DNA of 12,028 nucleotides from Clostridia bacterium (GTDB taxonomy: Bacteria > Bacillota > Clostridia > Christensenellales > Aristaeellaceae), in NCBI GenBank assembly GCA_017537105.1, contig JAFWBZ010000126.1:1-12028 (forward strand). Reading direction: 5' to 3'. A program made the position numbers and the translations under genes. The notes beneath the pieces are model-generated. The model did not search any database. It saw only the letters and a list, made by a program, of their open reading frames with translations, and was not told the origin of the DNA. Within the stretch, counting starts at the first letter, position 1, and every line of letters begins with the position of its first letter. Of this stretch, positions 5,053 to 12,028 are shown piece by piece.

Positions 5053-8000
5053 ATGAAAAAACTGGGTGTTGCCTTACTGGCGGCCCTGCTCTGCCTGGTG
5101 GCGTTCACCGCGCTGGCGGAGACATCGCCGGTGGTGCAAAACGGCGCTCTGGCCGCATACCTGGATGGCGACGGGCATCTGTATCTGCCCGGCAACCCAT
5201 CCCCCATCAACCGGGCGGAGGCGGACGCACTGGTGTCCATCGACGCCTATCGCCTGCTGTTCACCTCCCCGCGAGAGGACGGCGCCAGCGACCTGTACAT
5301 CATCGACCTGGGCGATTTCAGCGAGCGCCTGCTGGCCGAGGATGTCCACGCCGCCTGCCTGGCCGACGAGAGCGCGCTCTATTACGTCACCAATGCCGAG
5401 CGGACACAGCTGATGCGGATGGACCTCGCCGACCAGTCGCTCAGCCTGGCCTACACCACCCTCGAGCCCATCGACCGGCTGTATCGCTCCGCGGAGGGCC
5501 TGGTGTTCGCGCTGGTAGATCAGGCGGGCACGATGGTCTACGTCAGCCAGACCGACAGCTTTGAAAACTACCTGGGCACCCTGCCCCAGAGCGGCCAGCT
5601 GACGGACAGCTATGAGCTGTACATAACCCGCGATGGCAATCTGATCATGAAGGACATCGCCAGCTATACGACGGAGCACATCGATTCCGACGTGCTGGCC
5701 TACGCCGTCATGCGGGACAAGGTCTATTACCTCTGCCACACGGGAAGCGCCATACGCCTCAAGGCCTACGACCCCGCATCGATGAACTGGCAGGTCATCC
5801 TGACGCCCGACAACACCATGGAAACCCAGCTGACTGCCACAGCCGACGCGCTCTTCATGCTGGACGAGGCCGGCCAAGTGTACACCGTGGACATCGTCAA
5901 CGGCACGCTGGTGCCCTTCCGCCGCTACGACAATCCGGAGGCCTACGGGCTGCCCGAAGGCTTCACCGTCACCGGGCTGCGCATCGCGGGCATGAGCGGA
6001 CAGCTGAACGTCTACGCCGAGCTGGAGGAGGCCTCCGCGCAGCCGGACTTCAGCTTCATTGAATTCACCTCCACCTCCGACAGCATCGCGCCCGTGCTGC
6101 GCCTGCTGGAGGGCGTGGAGATCGCAGATGAGGACGCCGCATGGACCTATCTGAAGCCCGCCGAGCAGTATGCGCCGCTGATGCGCGGCAGCCGCGGAGA
6201 CGCCGTGCGCGCCATTCAGCAACCGCTGTACGACCTCGGCTACTATGACTATTACGTGGACGGCATCTTCGGCTCGCGCACGCAGCGGGCTGTCCGGCTG
6301 TTGCAGGATGACCTGGGGCGGACGGTGAATGGCATCGCCGACGAAGAGCTGCAGCGCATCATCCTCGCCGGCGGTCTGGGTCCGTATGATCCCTATCGCC
6401 CCCTCACCCGCGGCAATCGCGGGCTGCGCGTGCAGTCCATGCAGGAGCGACTGCGCGACCTGGGCTACATGGCCGATGCCGCAGACGGCATCTTCGGCGC
6501 CAACACCCAGCGCGGCGTGCAGCAGTTCCAGTCTGAAAACGGCCTCGCCGTCTCCGACGGCGCCACCCGCGAGACCCTGCAGCGCCTGTACTCCGGTTCC
6601 GCCCGGTCGTGCTCCAGCTTTATCGACCTGTATCCCGGCAACACCGGATACCGCGTGCGCGAACTGAACAACCGGCTGCGCGCGCTGTACTACCTGGATT
6701 CGGACGCCGGCAGCGTCTACACCACCGCCACCGCCAATGCCGTGCGCGCCTTCCAGCGCCGCATGGGCTTTACCGAGAACGGAAACGCCACGGTGCCCGT
6801 GCTCCGCGCGCTGTTTGCGCCCAACGCCCCGGAGGCTTCCGGCTACATCCTGCTGCGCCGCGGCGATGCCAACAGCCGCGTCCGCGACATGCAGGCGAGA
6901 CTCAAGCAGCTGGGCTACTACTCCGGTGCCATCGACGGCTATTTCGGCCGCAATACCGAGAAGGCCGTGGCCCTGTTCCAGAAAAAGGTCGGCCTGAACC
7001 CCACGGGCATCGCCACGATTCGCACGCAGGAGCTGCTGTTTTCCGCGGATGCCCCGGTCTACGTCAAACCCACCGTCATCGGCACGCCGGTGATCTCCGT
7101 GGACAGCTATCATCACCGCGAAAACGACGTCTACTGTATCGCCGATGACAGCGGCGAGAACGGCTACGTCACCTTCTCCTGGAGCGCGGAAGGCGAGGTC
7201 AAGTCCTTCAACGTGCTGATCCGCGATGCGAACGGCGCCACCTGCGTCAATCAGGATACCCTGCTGACCCGCACCGGTGTGTCCATCGCGACGCTGCAGT
7301 ACGAGAGCGTCTATACGCTGACCATCACCGCCTATCCCGAGGACGGCAACAGCAAGCACGTCACCAGCGCCTCCATCAGCTTTAAGCGCATTCAGACCGT
7401 CGAGCCCGGTCCCGCGGTCGTGGGCGAGCCGGTGATCACCCTGGAAACCGTCGTGCGCAAGCAGGACAGCATCAACTACATGCAACCCGGCATCATCACC
7501 TTCCACTGGCACGCCGAAGGCGAAGTGGACAGCTACTATGTGGACATCCAGAACGCCGCGGAGGAAACGCAGCTGAGCGTCACGACCACCGACGAGCGTG
7601 CCAGCATCAACACCGACGGCATGACTCCCGGAGAGGTATACACCATCTACGTCCATGCCATCCCGGCGCGCGGCACCCTCGACGACGCGGTGCGAAGCTT
7701 CGAGCGCTTTGCGCTGGAGGACATCTCGATTCCCACCCCCACGCCGGAGCCGGAACCCACGGATACGCCCGAGCCGGAGGAAACCCCGACCCCGGAGCCC
7801 ACGGAAATCGAAACCCCGGAACCCACGGAAACCGAAACCCCGGAACCCACGGCCAGCGAAGAGCCCATCATTCCAGCACCGGACTACAACGTCTCCGTCC
7901 CTGAGATCTCCTTTGAGACCATCGCCGGATATGACGGCGCGACCGCGCTGCTCACCGGGGATACCGTGGTGCTGAAGTGGCATTCCGAGGGCGACGTCAT

Positions 8001-8883
8001 GGCGTACTACGTCGAGGTAAAGAACGCCGCCGGGCAGCTCCAGGCCTATGCCACCACGGAAAAGGAGCACCTGAGCGTCGATCCCAACCGCATGGTGCGC
8101 GGCGAAGTCTATACCCTGAACGTCACCGCGATTCCCGAGGGTGGAAGTGTCGAAACCGGTGCCTTTGCCAGTGCGACGTTTGCACTGTATGTCGAGGTCC
8201 CCGAGGAGACCGAAGTGCCTGCCACGGCCGAGCCCGAGATCACCCCTGAGCCCGCCACGCAGGAGCCCGAGATCACCCCCGAGCCCGCCACGCCGGAGCC
8301 CGAAATCACCCCCGAGCCCGCCACGCCGGAGCCCGAGGTCACCCCTGAGCCCGCCACGCCGGAGCCCGAGGTCACCCCTGAGCCCGCCACGCCGGAGCCT
8401 GAGATTACTTCGGAACCGACGCCTGAGCCCACTCCGGAACCCACGCCCGAGCCGACGCCTGAGCCCACTCCGGAACCCACGCCCGAGCCGACCCCGGAGC
8501 CGACACCCGAACCCACTCCGGAGCCCACGCCTGAACCGACGCCCGAGCCGACCCCGGAACCCACGCCCGAACCGACGCCCGAACCGACCCCGGAACCCAC
8601 GCCTGAACCTGCGCCGGCCAGTCCCTGGTCCAAGGCGGTCGACGGCAGTTCCGATCCAGGCGTCATCCGGCAGATTCAAAACCGACTCGCCAGCTGGGGC
8701 TGGCTGAGCGGCGACTACAGTGACGGCGCGCTGGACGGTGCGACGCTGCAGGCGGTTCAGGATTTCGTCAACGCCTACAACGCCAACCACGGCGGCAGCC
8801 TTTCCGCGAACGGTTCCTCCATCAGCCCCGACGTGCTGGCGGTGCTGATGAACGATCGCGGCGAAGTCTACGCCAACAACTGA
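5053..8883 (+). CDS. Giant exported peptidoglycan-binding protein (propeller, PG-binding repeats, Ig-like repeats, PEPT linker)
   Basis: A 1276-residue exported protein. Residues 1-22 are a signal peptide (MKKLGVALLAALL core, cleavage likely after ALA). Residues 23-370 have a repeating beta pattern (LYIIDLGD, LMRMDLADQ, VYTVDIVNG) that looks like a beta-propeller, DUF5050-like at best. Four PG_binding_1 repeats follow at about 376-436, 451-512, 526-590 and 601-660, with motifs such as LMRGSRGDAVRAIQ, LGYYSGAIDGYFGRNT and AVALFQKKVGL; the third is degenerate. Three Ig/FN3-like repeats at about 675-781, 789-888 and 947-1047 share W-x-[SA]-E-G-[ED]-V. Pro/Glu/Thr linkers cover about 889-946 and 1050-1190. 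The C-terminus (1195-1276) is a fifth, divergent PG-binding-like domain (VIRQIQNRLASWGWLSG). No catalytic domain, sortase motif or S-layer motif is visible, so retention on the wall through peptidoglycan is the likely mode. The start has AGGAGG (5038-5043) 9 nt upstream. The gene stands alone between a sigma-H-type promoter and a terminator. The role is probably structural or envelope-related; no enzyme activity is assigned. Confidence 0.9.
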   Translation: MKKLGVALLAALLCLVAFTALAETSPVVQNGALAAYLDGDGHLYLPGNPSPINRAEADALVSIDAYRLLFTSPREDGASDLYIIDLGDFSERLLAEDVHAACLADESALYYVTNAERTQLMRMDLADQSLSLAYTTLEPIDRLYRSAEGLVFALVDQAGTMVYVSQTDSFENYLGTLPQSGQLTDSYELYITRDGNLIMKDIASYTTEHIDSDVLAYAVMRDKVYYLCHTGSAIRLKAYDPASMNWQVILTPDNTMETQLTATADALFMLDEAGQVYTVDIVNGTLVPFRRYDNPEAYGLPEGFTVTGLRIAGMSGQLNVYAELEEASAQPDFSFIEFTSTSDSIAPVLRLLEGVEIADEDAAWTYLKPAEQYAPLMRGSRGDAVRAIQQPLYDLGYYDYYVDGIFGSRTQRAVRLLQDDLGRTVNGIADEELQRIILAGGLGPYDPYRPLTRGNRGLRVQSMQERLRDLGYMADAADGIFGANTQRGVQQFQSENGLAVSDGATRETLQRLYSGSARSCSSFIDLYPGNTGYRVRELNNRLRALYYLDSDAGSVYTTATANAVRAFQRRMGFTENGNATVPVLRALFAPNAPEASGYILLRRGDANSRVRDMQARLKQLGYYSGAIDGYFGRNTEKAVALFQKKVGLNPTGIATIRTQELLFSADAPVYVKPTVIGTPVISVDSYHHRENDVYCIADDSGENGYVTFSWSAEGEVKSFNVLIRDANGATCVNQDTLLTRTGVSIATLQYESVYTLTITAYPEDGNSKHVTSASISFKRIQTVEPGPAVVGEPVITLETVVRKQDSINYMQPGIITFHWHAEGEVDSYYVDIQNAAEETQLSVTTTDERASINTDGMTPGEVYTIYVHAIPARGTLDDAVRSFERFALEDISIPTPTPEPEPTDTPEPEETPTPEPTEIETPEPTETETPEPTASEEPIIPAPDYNVSVPEISFETIAGYDGATALLTGDTVVLKWHSEGDVMAYYVEVKNAAGQLQAYATTEKEHLSVDPNRMVRGEVYTLNVTAIPEGGSVETGAFASATFALYVEVPEETEVPATAEPEITPEPATQEPEITPEPATPEPEITPEPATPEPEVTPEPATPEPEVTPEPATPEPEITSEPTPEPTPEPTPEPTPEPTPEPTPEPTPEPTPEPTPEPTPEPTPEPTPEPTPEPTPEPTPEPTPEPAPASPWSKAVDGSSDPGVIRQIQNRLASWGWLSGDYSDGALDGATLQAVQDFVNAYNANHGGSLSANGSSISPDVLAVLMNDRGEVYANN
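8230..8394 (+). repeat. Five tandem 33-bp units encoding EPE[IV]TPEPAT[PQ]
   Basis: Five in-frame 33-bp units encode the 11-residue unit EPEITPEPATP with minor changes (first unit ends in Q; units 4 and 5 have Val for Ile). Units 4 and 5 are identical at the DNA level, and a partial sixth unit (EPEIT) follows. It forms the first part of the long linker before the C-terminal domain. Confidence 0.95.
8422..8613 (+). repeat. Sixteen tandem 12-bp units encoding PEPT
   Basis: Fifteen PEPT units and a final PEPA follow one another in frame. Synonymous third positions vary between units, but a 36-bp block (three units, 8422-8457) is repeated at 8458-8493 with a single base difference, indicating recent block duplication. 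The extended Pro-rich segment would act as a rigid spacer through the cell wall. Confidence 0.95.
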
Positions 8884-8922
8884 CCGGAGCTTTCCGACCC
8901 AGAAACCCACATGTACAGCGAG

Positions 8923-8985
8923 GAGCTGTCCCCCGCGGCCTTGTGTCCGCAGGGAGACAGCTCCCTCTTTGCATAATCGTTTTTT
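8923..8985 (+). terminator. Terminator of the giant secreted protein gene
   Basis: GAGCTGTC (8923-8930) pairs with GACAGCTC (8956-8963), extended inward by CCC/GGG and GCGG/CCGC. A short CCTCTTT follows, and a run of six T lies at 8980-8985. It is 39 nt after the stop codon, in the convergent gap before the patatin gene. No T-run follows the stem in the minus direction, so it is oriented for the plus-strand gene. Confidence 0.7.
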
Positions 8986-9050
8986 CGGTGTGATGGGATC
9001 TCCGCGGGCATGGCCCGAACCCGCCCGATGCCGCGCTGTACTCTCCCAGG

Positions 9051-9902
9051 TCATGTGCCGGAGAGAAAGGACATCAGCGCCCCGTGCTCGCGCGCCGCGA
9101 CGGCATATCCCACGTCGTGCAGGTGTCTGAGCTTCTTGGGATCTTTTTCGATCCGCCCCACCTCGGGCTTGACGTCGGGGCGGAGCACGAACGCCCGCCC
9201 CGCCCGGACCTCCGACTCGATGAAGTCTAGCGTCTCGTTGTACGCATCGTGCCTTCGGGCAATGCAGTCGACCAGGCCGGGATACCGGGCGTATCGCACG
9301 CGCATCGCCGGGAGCGCCTTGTTGGGCTGTTTTCGGTAGTCTCTCGCCTGGGTGAGCACCAGGACGTTGCGCGCGTGCCCGTCGGCAATGGACTTTCGGA
9401 TGGGAATCGAGTCAGAAAGCCCGCCGTCCAGGTATTTCCCAGATCCGATCTTCACCGATCTGGAGATCAACGGCAGCGATGCGGAGGCGCGGACCGCGGC
9501 AATGTCCCCGAACATGTCCCCGATGCGCATGTATTCCGGCCTGCCGGTCCGAATGTCGGTGACAACCACCTGGAAATTCGCGTTTCGGCGGTGGAAGGTC
9601 TCGTTGTCCAGCGGGTCGTACACCCTGGGGACGAGATCATAATTCAGCTTTGCGCCGAACAGATCACCGGTGGTCACCAGGGAGCGCACGGAGCAGAAGC
9701 GCGGATCCCGGACGTAGTCCGCCCACACGCGCAGCCCGCGCCCTGGCTGACGGCACAGGTAGCTGCAGGCCTGGCAGGCTCCGGCGGAGACTGCGTAGAT
9801 GTCGTCGAAGTCGAGCTCCTTTTCCATCCAGAAATCCAGCACGCCGGAGGTAAATGCGCCGCGCATACCGCCGCCCTCCAGGATCAATCCAAAATTGCGC
9901 AT
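9051..9902 (-). CDS. Patatin-like phospholipase family protein
   Basis: A 283-residue cytosolic protein with the patatin fold, expected to be a Ser-Asp dyad lipid acyl hydrolase. The oxyanion-hole motif EGGGMRGAF is at 9-17, the nucleophile Ser39 lies in YAVSAGAC, and the catalytic Asp159 in KYLDGGLSDSIPI; these are the three defining patatin blocks in order. ASASLPLISR at 139-148 is also typical. Overall it resembles the YjjU/RssA-like bacterial group (about 280-300 residues). The elbow reads A-V-S-A-G rather than G-x-S-x-G. No signal peptide or membrane helix is visible. The ATG at 9902 has GAGGAG 5 nt upstream; longer in-frame starts only extend into the neighbouring gene. It overlaps the end of the metallo-hydrolase gene by 19 nt, so the two are coupled. 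The natural lipid substrate is unknown. Confidence 0.9.
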   Translation of the reverse strand: MRNFGLILEGGGMRGAFTSGVLDFWMEKELDFDDIYAVSAGACQACSYLCRQPGRGLRVWADYVRDPRFCSVRSLVTTGDLFGAKLNYDLVPRVYDPLDNETFHRRNANFQVVVTDIRTGRPEYMRIGDMFGDIAAVRASASLPLISRSVKIGSGKYLDGGLSDSIPIRKSIADGHARNVLVLTQARDYRKQPNKALPAMRVRYARYPGLVDCIARRHDAYNETLDFIESEVRAGRAFVLRPDVKPEVGRIEKDPKKLRHLHDVGYAVAAREHGALMSFLSGT

Positions 9903-10918
9903 TTCCACTCCTCTCCTTGCGGCGTATCCGCGTCCATGATCGCGCCATGACCGCAACAGTATGTGTATCTCTGCTGCGGAAAGCGCCGCAGCAGCGCCCG
10001 ATGCGCCTCGCGAAACCGCCCGGAATCCATGTTCACGTCCTTCATCAGGCAGGGGGCAAGGCGGTTGAACGCCGCCTGCGGCGCGGTGAAGCCCGCGGGA
10101 TTCACCGCAATATCCCCGCTGAACACCAGCCTCTCCGACTCGTCCACGATCACCGCCTCCCCGACGGCGTGGCCGCCGTTGCCGCGGTAGAAGTCGAGCC
10201 GCTTGCCGCAAAAATCGAGGCCGCCGAGGTAGCAGATCGGCCGATCCGGATCGTCCGGCGCATCCCCGATGACGTGCATGCGTTCCATGGGCGGTGCTGC
10301 ATATTGCGAGAGTATGCGGATGATGCGCGTGTATGGCGCGTGCATCGGATTCCGCTCCCGGAAGTTGGGCTGTCCCTCGGCTTCGAGGCGGAAGAATTCC
10401 CAGGTCATCGGGCTTACATATATTCTCTCAAACCAGTGCAGCAGGCCGCAGTGATCCTCGTCCGGATGCGTGATGGCGATGCGCTTCGAAAGGCCGTCAA
10501 AGTCCGGAAACAAACGGCACAGCAGCGCATGCATCTCCGGCGCATAGCAGGCAAAACCGCTGTCGATGAAGAGCACTTCCCCACCGCGCCGCAAAATATA
10601 CGTGTTGCTGCCGCAGGGCGGCTCAATGCAGTACAGCGTAAATCCCTTCGCCAGATTCCGTGCGCTGATCCTCGGTTGAAAGCGCTCGCCCCTGTACTGT
10701 GCGATCATGTCCGCATACCGGCCGATGGTTTCCAGGGCCTTGCGCGGCGACTCTCCCCTTTGTTCGAACATCTGCACGATGCAATTCGACTGCGCCATCA
10801 GCGCCATCGACTGTTCCGGCGAAAGCCGCAGTCTTTTCGCCGCGCCTTCCACAATCCCGTTCGCTTCCCGGAACGCTTCGGCGGGATCCGGCAGGGTATG
10901 AGTGAACGCATTCTTCAT
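9884..10918 (-). CDS. Metallo-beta-lactamase-fold hydrolase
   Basis: A 344-residue protein. An N-terminal helical part of about 100 residues (rich in Met, Gln, Arg) precedes an MBL domain beginning at GSNTYILRRGGEVLFIDSG. Metal ligands can be followed: THPDEDH at 150-156 (His151, Asp153, Asp155, His156), His250 in NGGHAVGEA, Asp269 in FSGDIAVN and His324 in CCGHGAI. The first motif is HxDxDH instead of HxHxDH, a variant also common in ComEC-like MBL domains, so a metal site is probably retained. The start at 10918 gives a protein beginning MKNAFTHTLPDP, with GAGGCGG about 9 nt upstream; the reading frame stays open far upstream, but across another gene and its promoter, which is not credible. 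The C-terminal GEEWKCAILD is encoded within the overlap with the patatin gene. The substrate is not predictable from sequence. Confidence 0.88.
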   Translation of the reverse strand: MKNAFTHTLPDPAEAFREANGIVEGAAKRLRLSPEQSMALMAQSNCIVQMFEQRGESPRKALETIGRYADMIAQYRGERFQPRISARNLAKGFTLYCIEPPCGSNTYILRRGGEVLFIDSGFACYAPEMHALLCRLFPDFDGLSKRIAITHPDEDHCGLLHWFERIYVSPMTWEFFRLEAEGQPNFRERNPMHAPYTRIIRILSQYAAPPMERMHVIGDAPDDPDRPICYLGGLDFCGKRLDFYRGNGGHAVGEAVIVDESERLVFSGDIAVNPAGFTAPQAAFNRLAPCLMKDVNMDSGRFREAHRALLRRFPQQRYTYCCGHGAIMDADTPQGEEWKCAILD

Positions 10919-10955
10919 GGGAAAACGCCGCCTCGCTCCTTCAATGTCTATGCAT

Positions 10956-10984
10956 ATTCTATAATAAAACCCGGATTTCGTCAA
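10956..10984 (-). promoter_or_regulatory. Promoter of the metallo-hydrolase/patatin operon
   Basis: On the minus strand, TTGACG (10979-10984), 17 bp, then TAGAAT (10956-10961): 5 of 6 matches in each box with ideal spacing. The start would be near 10949, giving a leader of about 30 nt before the ATG at 10918. No operator-like palindrome was recognised. Confidence 0.65.
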
Positions 10985-11158
10985 TCGAGCACACGCGAAA
11001 AGGGACGGGCTGCCTTCGTGAAGGGCGAAATCTGCGGGAGTAAACTTTAATTTTTCTGCACCCGCCCGTTCATAACCTTTCATTAATGACGCAGACCCGG
11101 CTTTGATGTAAAATACGGGAGTAGTAGTATATTCCAAAGCGATACGAGGAGGCACATT
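10985..11158 (+). other. Divergent intergenic region upstream of guaA
   Basis: Between the metallo-hydrolase promoter and guaA no gene is seen. A ribosome site GAGGAGG (11146-11152) sits 6 nt before the guaA ATG. A possible -10 is TAAAAT (11109-11114) or TATATT (11128-11133), but neither has a convincing -35, so the guaA promoter is not placed firmly. I see no purine riboswitch core and no clear terminator or attenuator hairpin. Confidence 0.4.
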
Positions 11159-12028
11159 ATGCAGCAGGACATGATCGTCATTCTGGACCTCGGCAGCAAG
11201 GACAACACCCTGATCGCGCGCAACATCCGCACGCTGGGCGTATACACGGAAATCCATCCCCACGACATCACGAAGGCGCAGTTGGAAGCCCTGCCGAACG
11301 TCAAGGGCATCATCCTGAACGGCGGCGAAAACCGCATCGTCGACGGCGTGGCCATCGATGCCTCCGACGCCGTCTATGGCAGCGGCCTGCCGTTGATGGC
11401 CGTGGATCACGCGGCGAAGCGCGCGGACTCCTCCCTGCCCGAGTGGCCGACGGATGAAGCGGCGCGCATGGACGCGCTGCGCGCCTTCGTATTTGACGGC
11501 TGCAAGGCCCAGGCCAACTGGAACATGGACAACTTCATCGCCGATCAGGTGGAACTGATCCGCAAGCAGGTTGGCGACAAAAAGGTGCTGCTCGCCCTCT
11601 CCGGCGGCGTGGACTCCTCCGTCGTCGCCGCGCTGCTGATCCGCGCCATCGGCGACCAGCTGACCTGCGTGCACGTCAACCACGGCCTGCTGCGCAAGGG
11701 AGAGCCCGAGCAGGTGGTTGAGGTCTTCCGCAATCAGCTGGGCGCCAACCTGATCTACGTCGACGCCGTGGATCGCTTCCTGGACAAGCTCGAAGGCGTG
11801 GCGGATCCCGAACAGAAGCGCAAGATCATCGGCGCGGAGTTCATCCGCGTGTTCGAGGAGGAAGCCCGCAAGCTCAACGGCATTGAGTTCCTGGGCCAGG
11901 GTACCATCTACCCCGACATCGTGGAATCCGGCACCAAGACCGCCAAGATGGTCAAGTCCCACCACAATGTGGGCGGTCTGCCCGAGGATCTGAAATTCGA
12001 GCTTGTCGAGCCCTTGAAGATGCTGTTC
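11159..12028 (+). CDS. guaA: GMP synthase with degenerate glutaminase domain, 3' end beyond window
   Basis: GMP synthase makes GMP from XMP, ATP and ammonia, normally drawn from glutamine by an N-terminal class I amidotransferase domain. The first 290 codons are present, open to the right edge. The ATP-pyrophosphatase part is intact and closely family-like: PP-loop SGGVDSS at 148-154, HGLLRKGE, KRKIIGAEFIRVF, GQGTIYPDIVESGT, KSHHNVGGLPED, VEPLKMLF. The N-terminal part starts like GATase (MIVILDLGSKDNTLIARNIR, GIILNGG) but is only about 120 residues instead of about 200. The nucleophile motif G-V-C-x-G is replaced by A-V-D-H-A (Asp83 in place of Cys), and the HPE block carrying His and Glu is missing. 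So glutamine hydrolysis by this chain is not expected; it would need free ammonia or a separate glutaminase. The start is supported by GAGGAGG 6 nt upstream. The gene lies divergent from the metallo-hydrolase operon. Confidence 0.93.
   Translation, partial: MQQDMIVILDLGSKDNTLIARNIRTLGVYTEIHPHDITKAQLEALPNVKGIILNGGENRIVDGVAIDASDAVYGSGLPLMAVDHAAKRADSSLPEWPTDEAARMDALRAFVFDGCKAQANWNMDNFIADQVELIRKQVGDKKVLLALSGGVDSSVVAALLIRAIGDQLTCVHVNHGLLRKGEPEQVVEVFRNQLGANLIYVDAVDRFLDKLEGVADPEQKRKIIGAEFIRVFEEEARKLNGIEFLGQGTIYPDIVESGTKTAKMVKSHHNVGGLPEDLKFELVEPLKMLF

Noticed and set aside
5053..5118. Lipoprotein signal for the giant secreted protein, because of Cys14 in the hydrophobic core
   Set aside because: The residues before Cys14 (A-L-L) do not make a lipobox, and a standard signal-peptidase I site (ALA) follows at 20-22.
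8230..8613. CRISPR-like array
   Set aside because: The repeats are directly adjacent without unique spacers, are in frame, and encode a Pro/Glu/Thr linker.
5074..9054. A 1326-codon open frame on the minus strand opposite the giant secreted protein
   Set aside because: It mirrors the plus-strand gene almost exactly. Its product is a Gly/Arg/Val/Asp-rich composition artefact (long Gly-Arg runs opposite the PEPT repeats), with no domain and no ribosome site of note. High GC at third positions removes stops on the opposite strand.
10765..10776. GTTCGAAC palindrome resembling a LexA half-site pair
   Set aside because: The half-sites are in the wrong orientation and spacing for CGAAC-N4-GTTC, and it lies inside the metallo-hydrolase coding region.
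9854..11050. A 398-codon plus-strand frame opposite the patatin and metallo-hydrolase genes
   Set aside because: Arg/His-rich shadow with no recognisable motif. The minus-strand genes carry complete catalytic motifs.
11040..11158. Possible purine riboswitch before guaA
   Set aside because: No conserved purine-aptamer core or following expression-platform hairpin could be found in this short leader.
10919..11965. Upstream extension of the metallo-hydrolase frame, giving a 693-residue protein
   Set aside because: The extension runs antisense through guaA and across a good promoter at 10956-10984. The family-like protein starts at 10918.

Overview
This 12 kb window is GC-rich bacterial DNA, densely coded, with strong Shine-Dalgarno sites (GGAGG type). 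Several signals point to a Gram-positive Bacillota (Firmicutes), probably class Clostridia: a KtrAB potassium system, a LexA box of the CGAAC-N4-GTTC type, a promoter that fits the sigma-H (Spo0H) consensus, and a very large secreted peptidoglycan-binding protein with Pro-Glu-Thr linkers. A high-GC gut clostridial lineage such as Christensenellales would fit, but that assignment is inference from gene style only.

Layout. (a) 1-3710, minus strand: a five-gene unit read from one extended -10 promoter. Its order is a small one-helix membrane protein, a PfkB/FruK-type sugar-phosphate kinase, ktrB, ktrA, and a protein that runs off the left edge. Junctions are a 4-nt overlap, then gaps of 7, 21 and 37 nt. 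(b) 3747-4906, minus strand: a two-gene unit of a 95-residue conserved-looking small protein and a 228-residue tandem-OB single-strand-binding protein. It is preceded by a promoter with a LexA/SOS box just downstream of the -10 and closed by a hairpin. (c) 4943-8985, plus strand: one 1276-residue exported protein with a putative beta-propeller, four peptidoglycan-binding repeats, three Ig/FN3-like repeats, a long repetitive PE(P)T linker and a C-terminal fifth peptidoglycan-binding-like domain. It has a perfect sigma-H consensus promoter upstream and a terminator downstream. (d) 9051-10984, minus strand: a metallo-beta-lactamase-fold hydrolase and a patatin-like phospholipase whose reading frames overlap by 19 nt. 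(e) 11159-12028, plus strand: the first 290 codons of guaA (GMP synthase), cut by the right edge.

The most notable points are: a GMP synthase whose glutaminase domain is shortened and has lost its catalytic Cys and the His/Glu part of the triad while the ATP-pyrophosphatase part is intact; a small SOS-type regulon of an uncharacterised protein plus a two-OB SSB without the usual acidic tail; and a sigma-H-type promoter in front of the giant cell-wall protein. No CRISPR array, tRNA, rRNA or insertion sequence was seen. Very long open frames opposite the real genes are composition-driven shadows and are not annotated.
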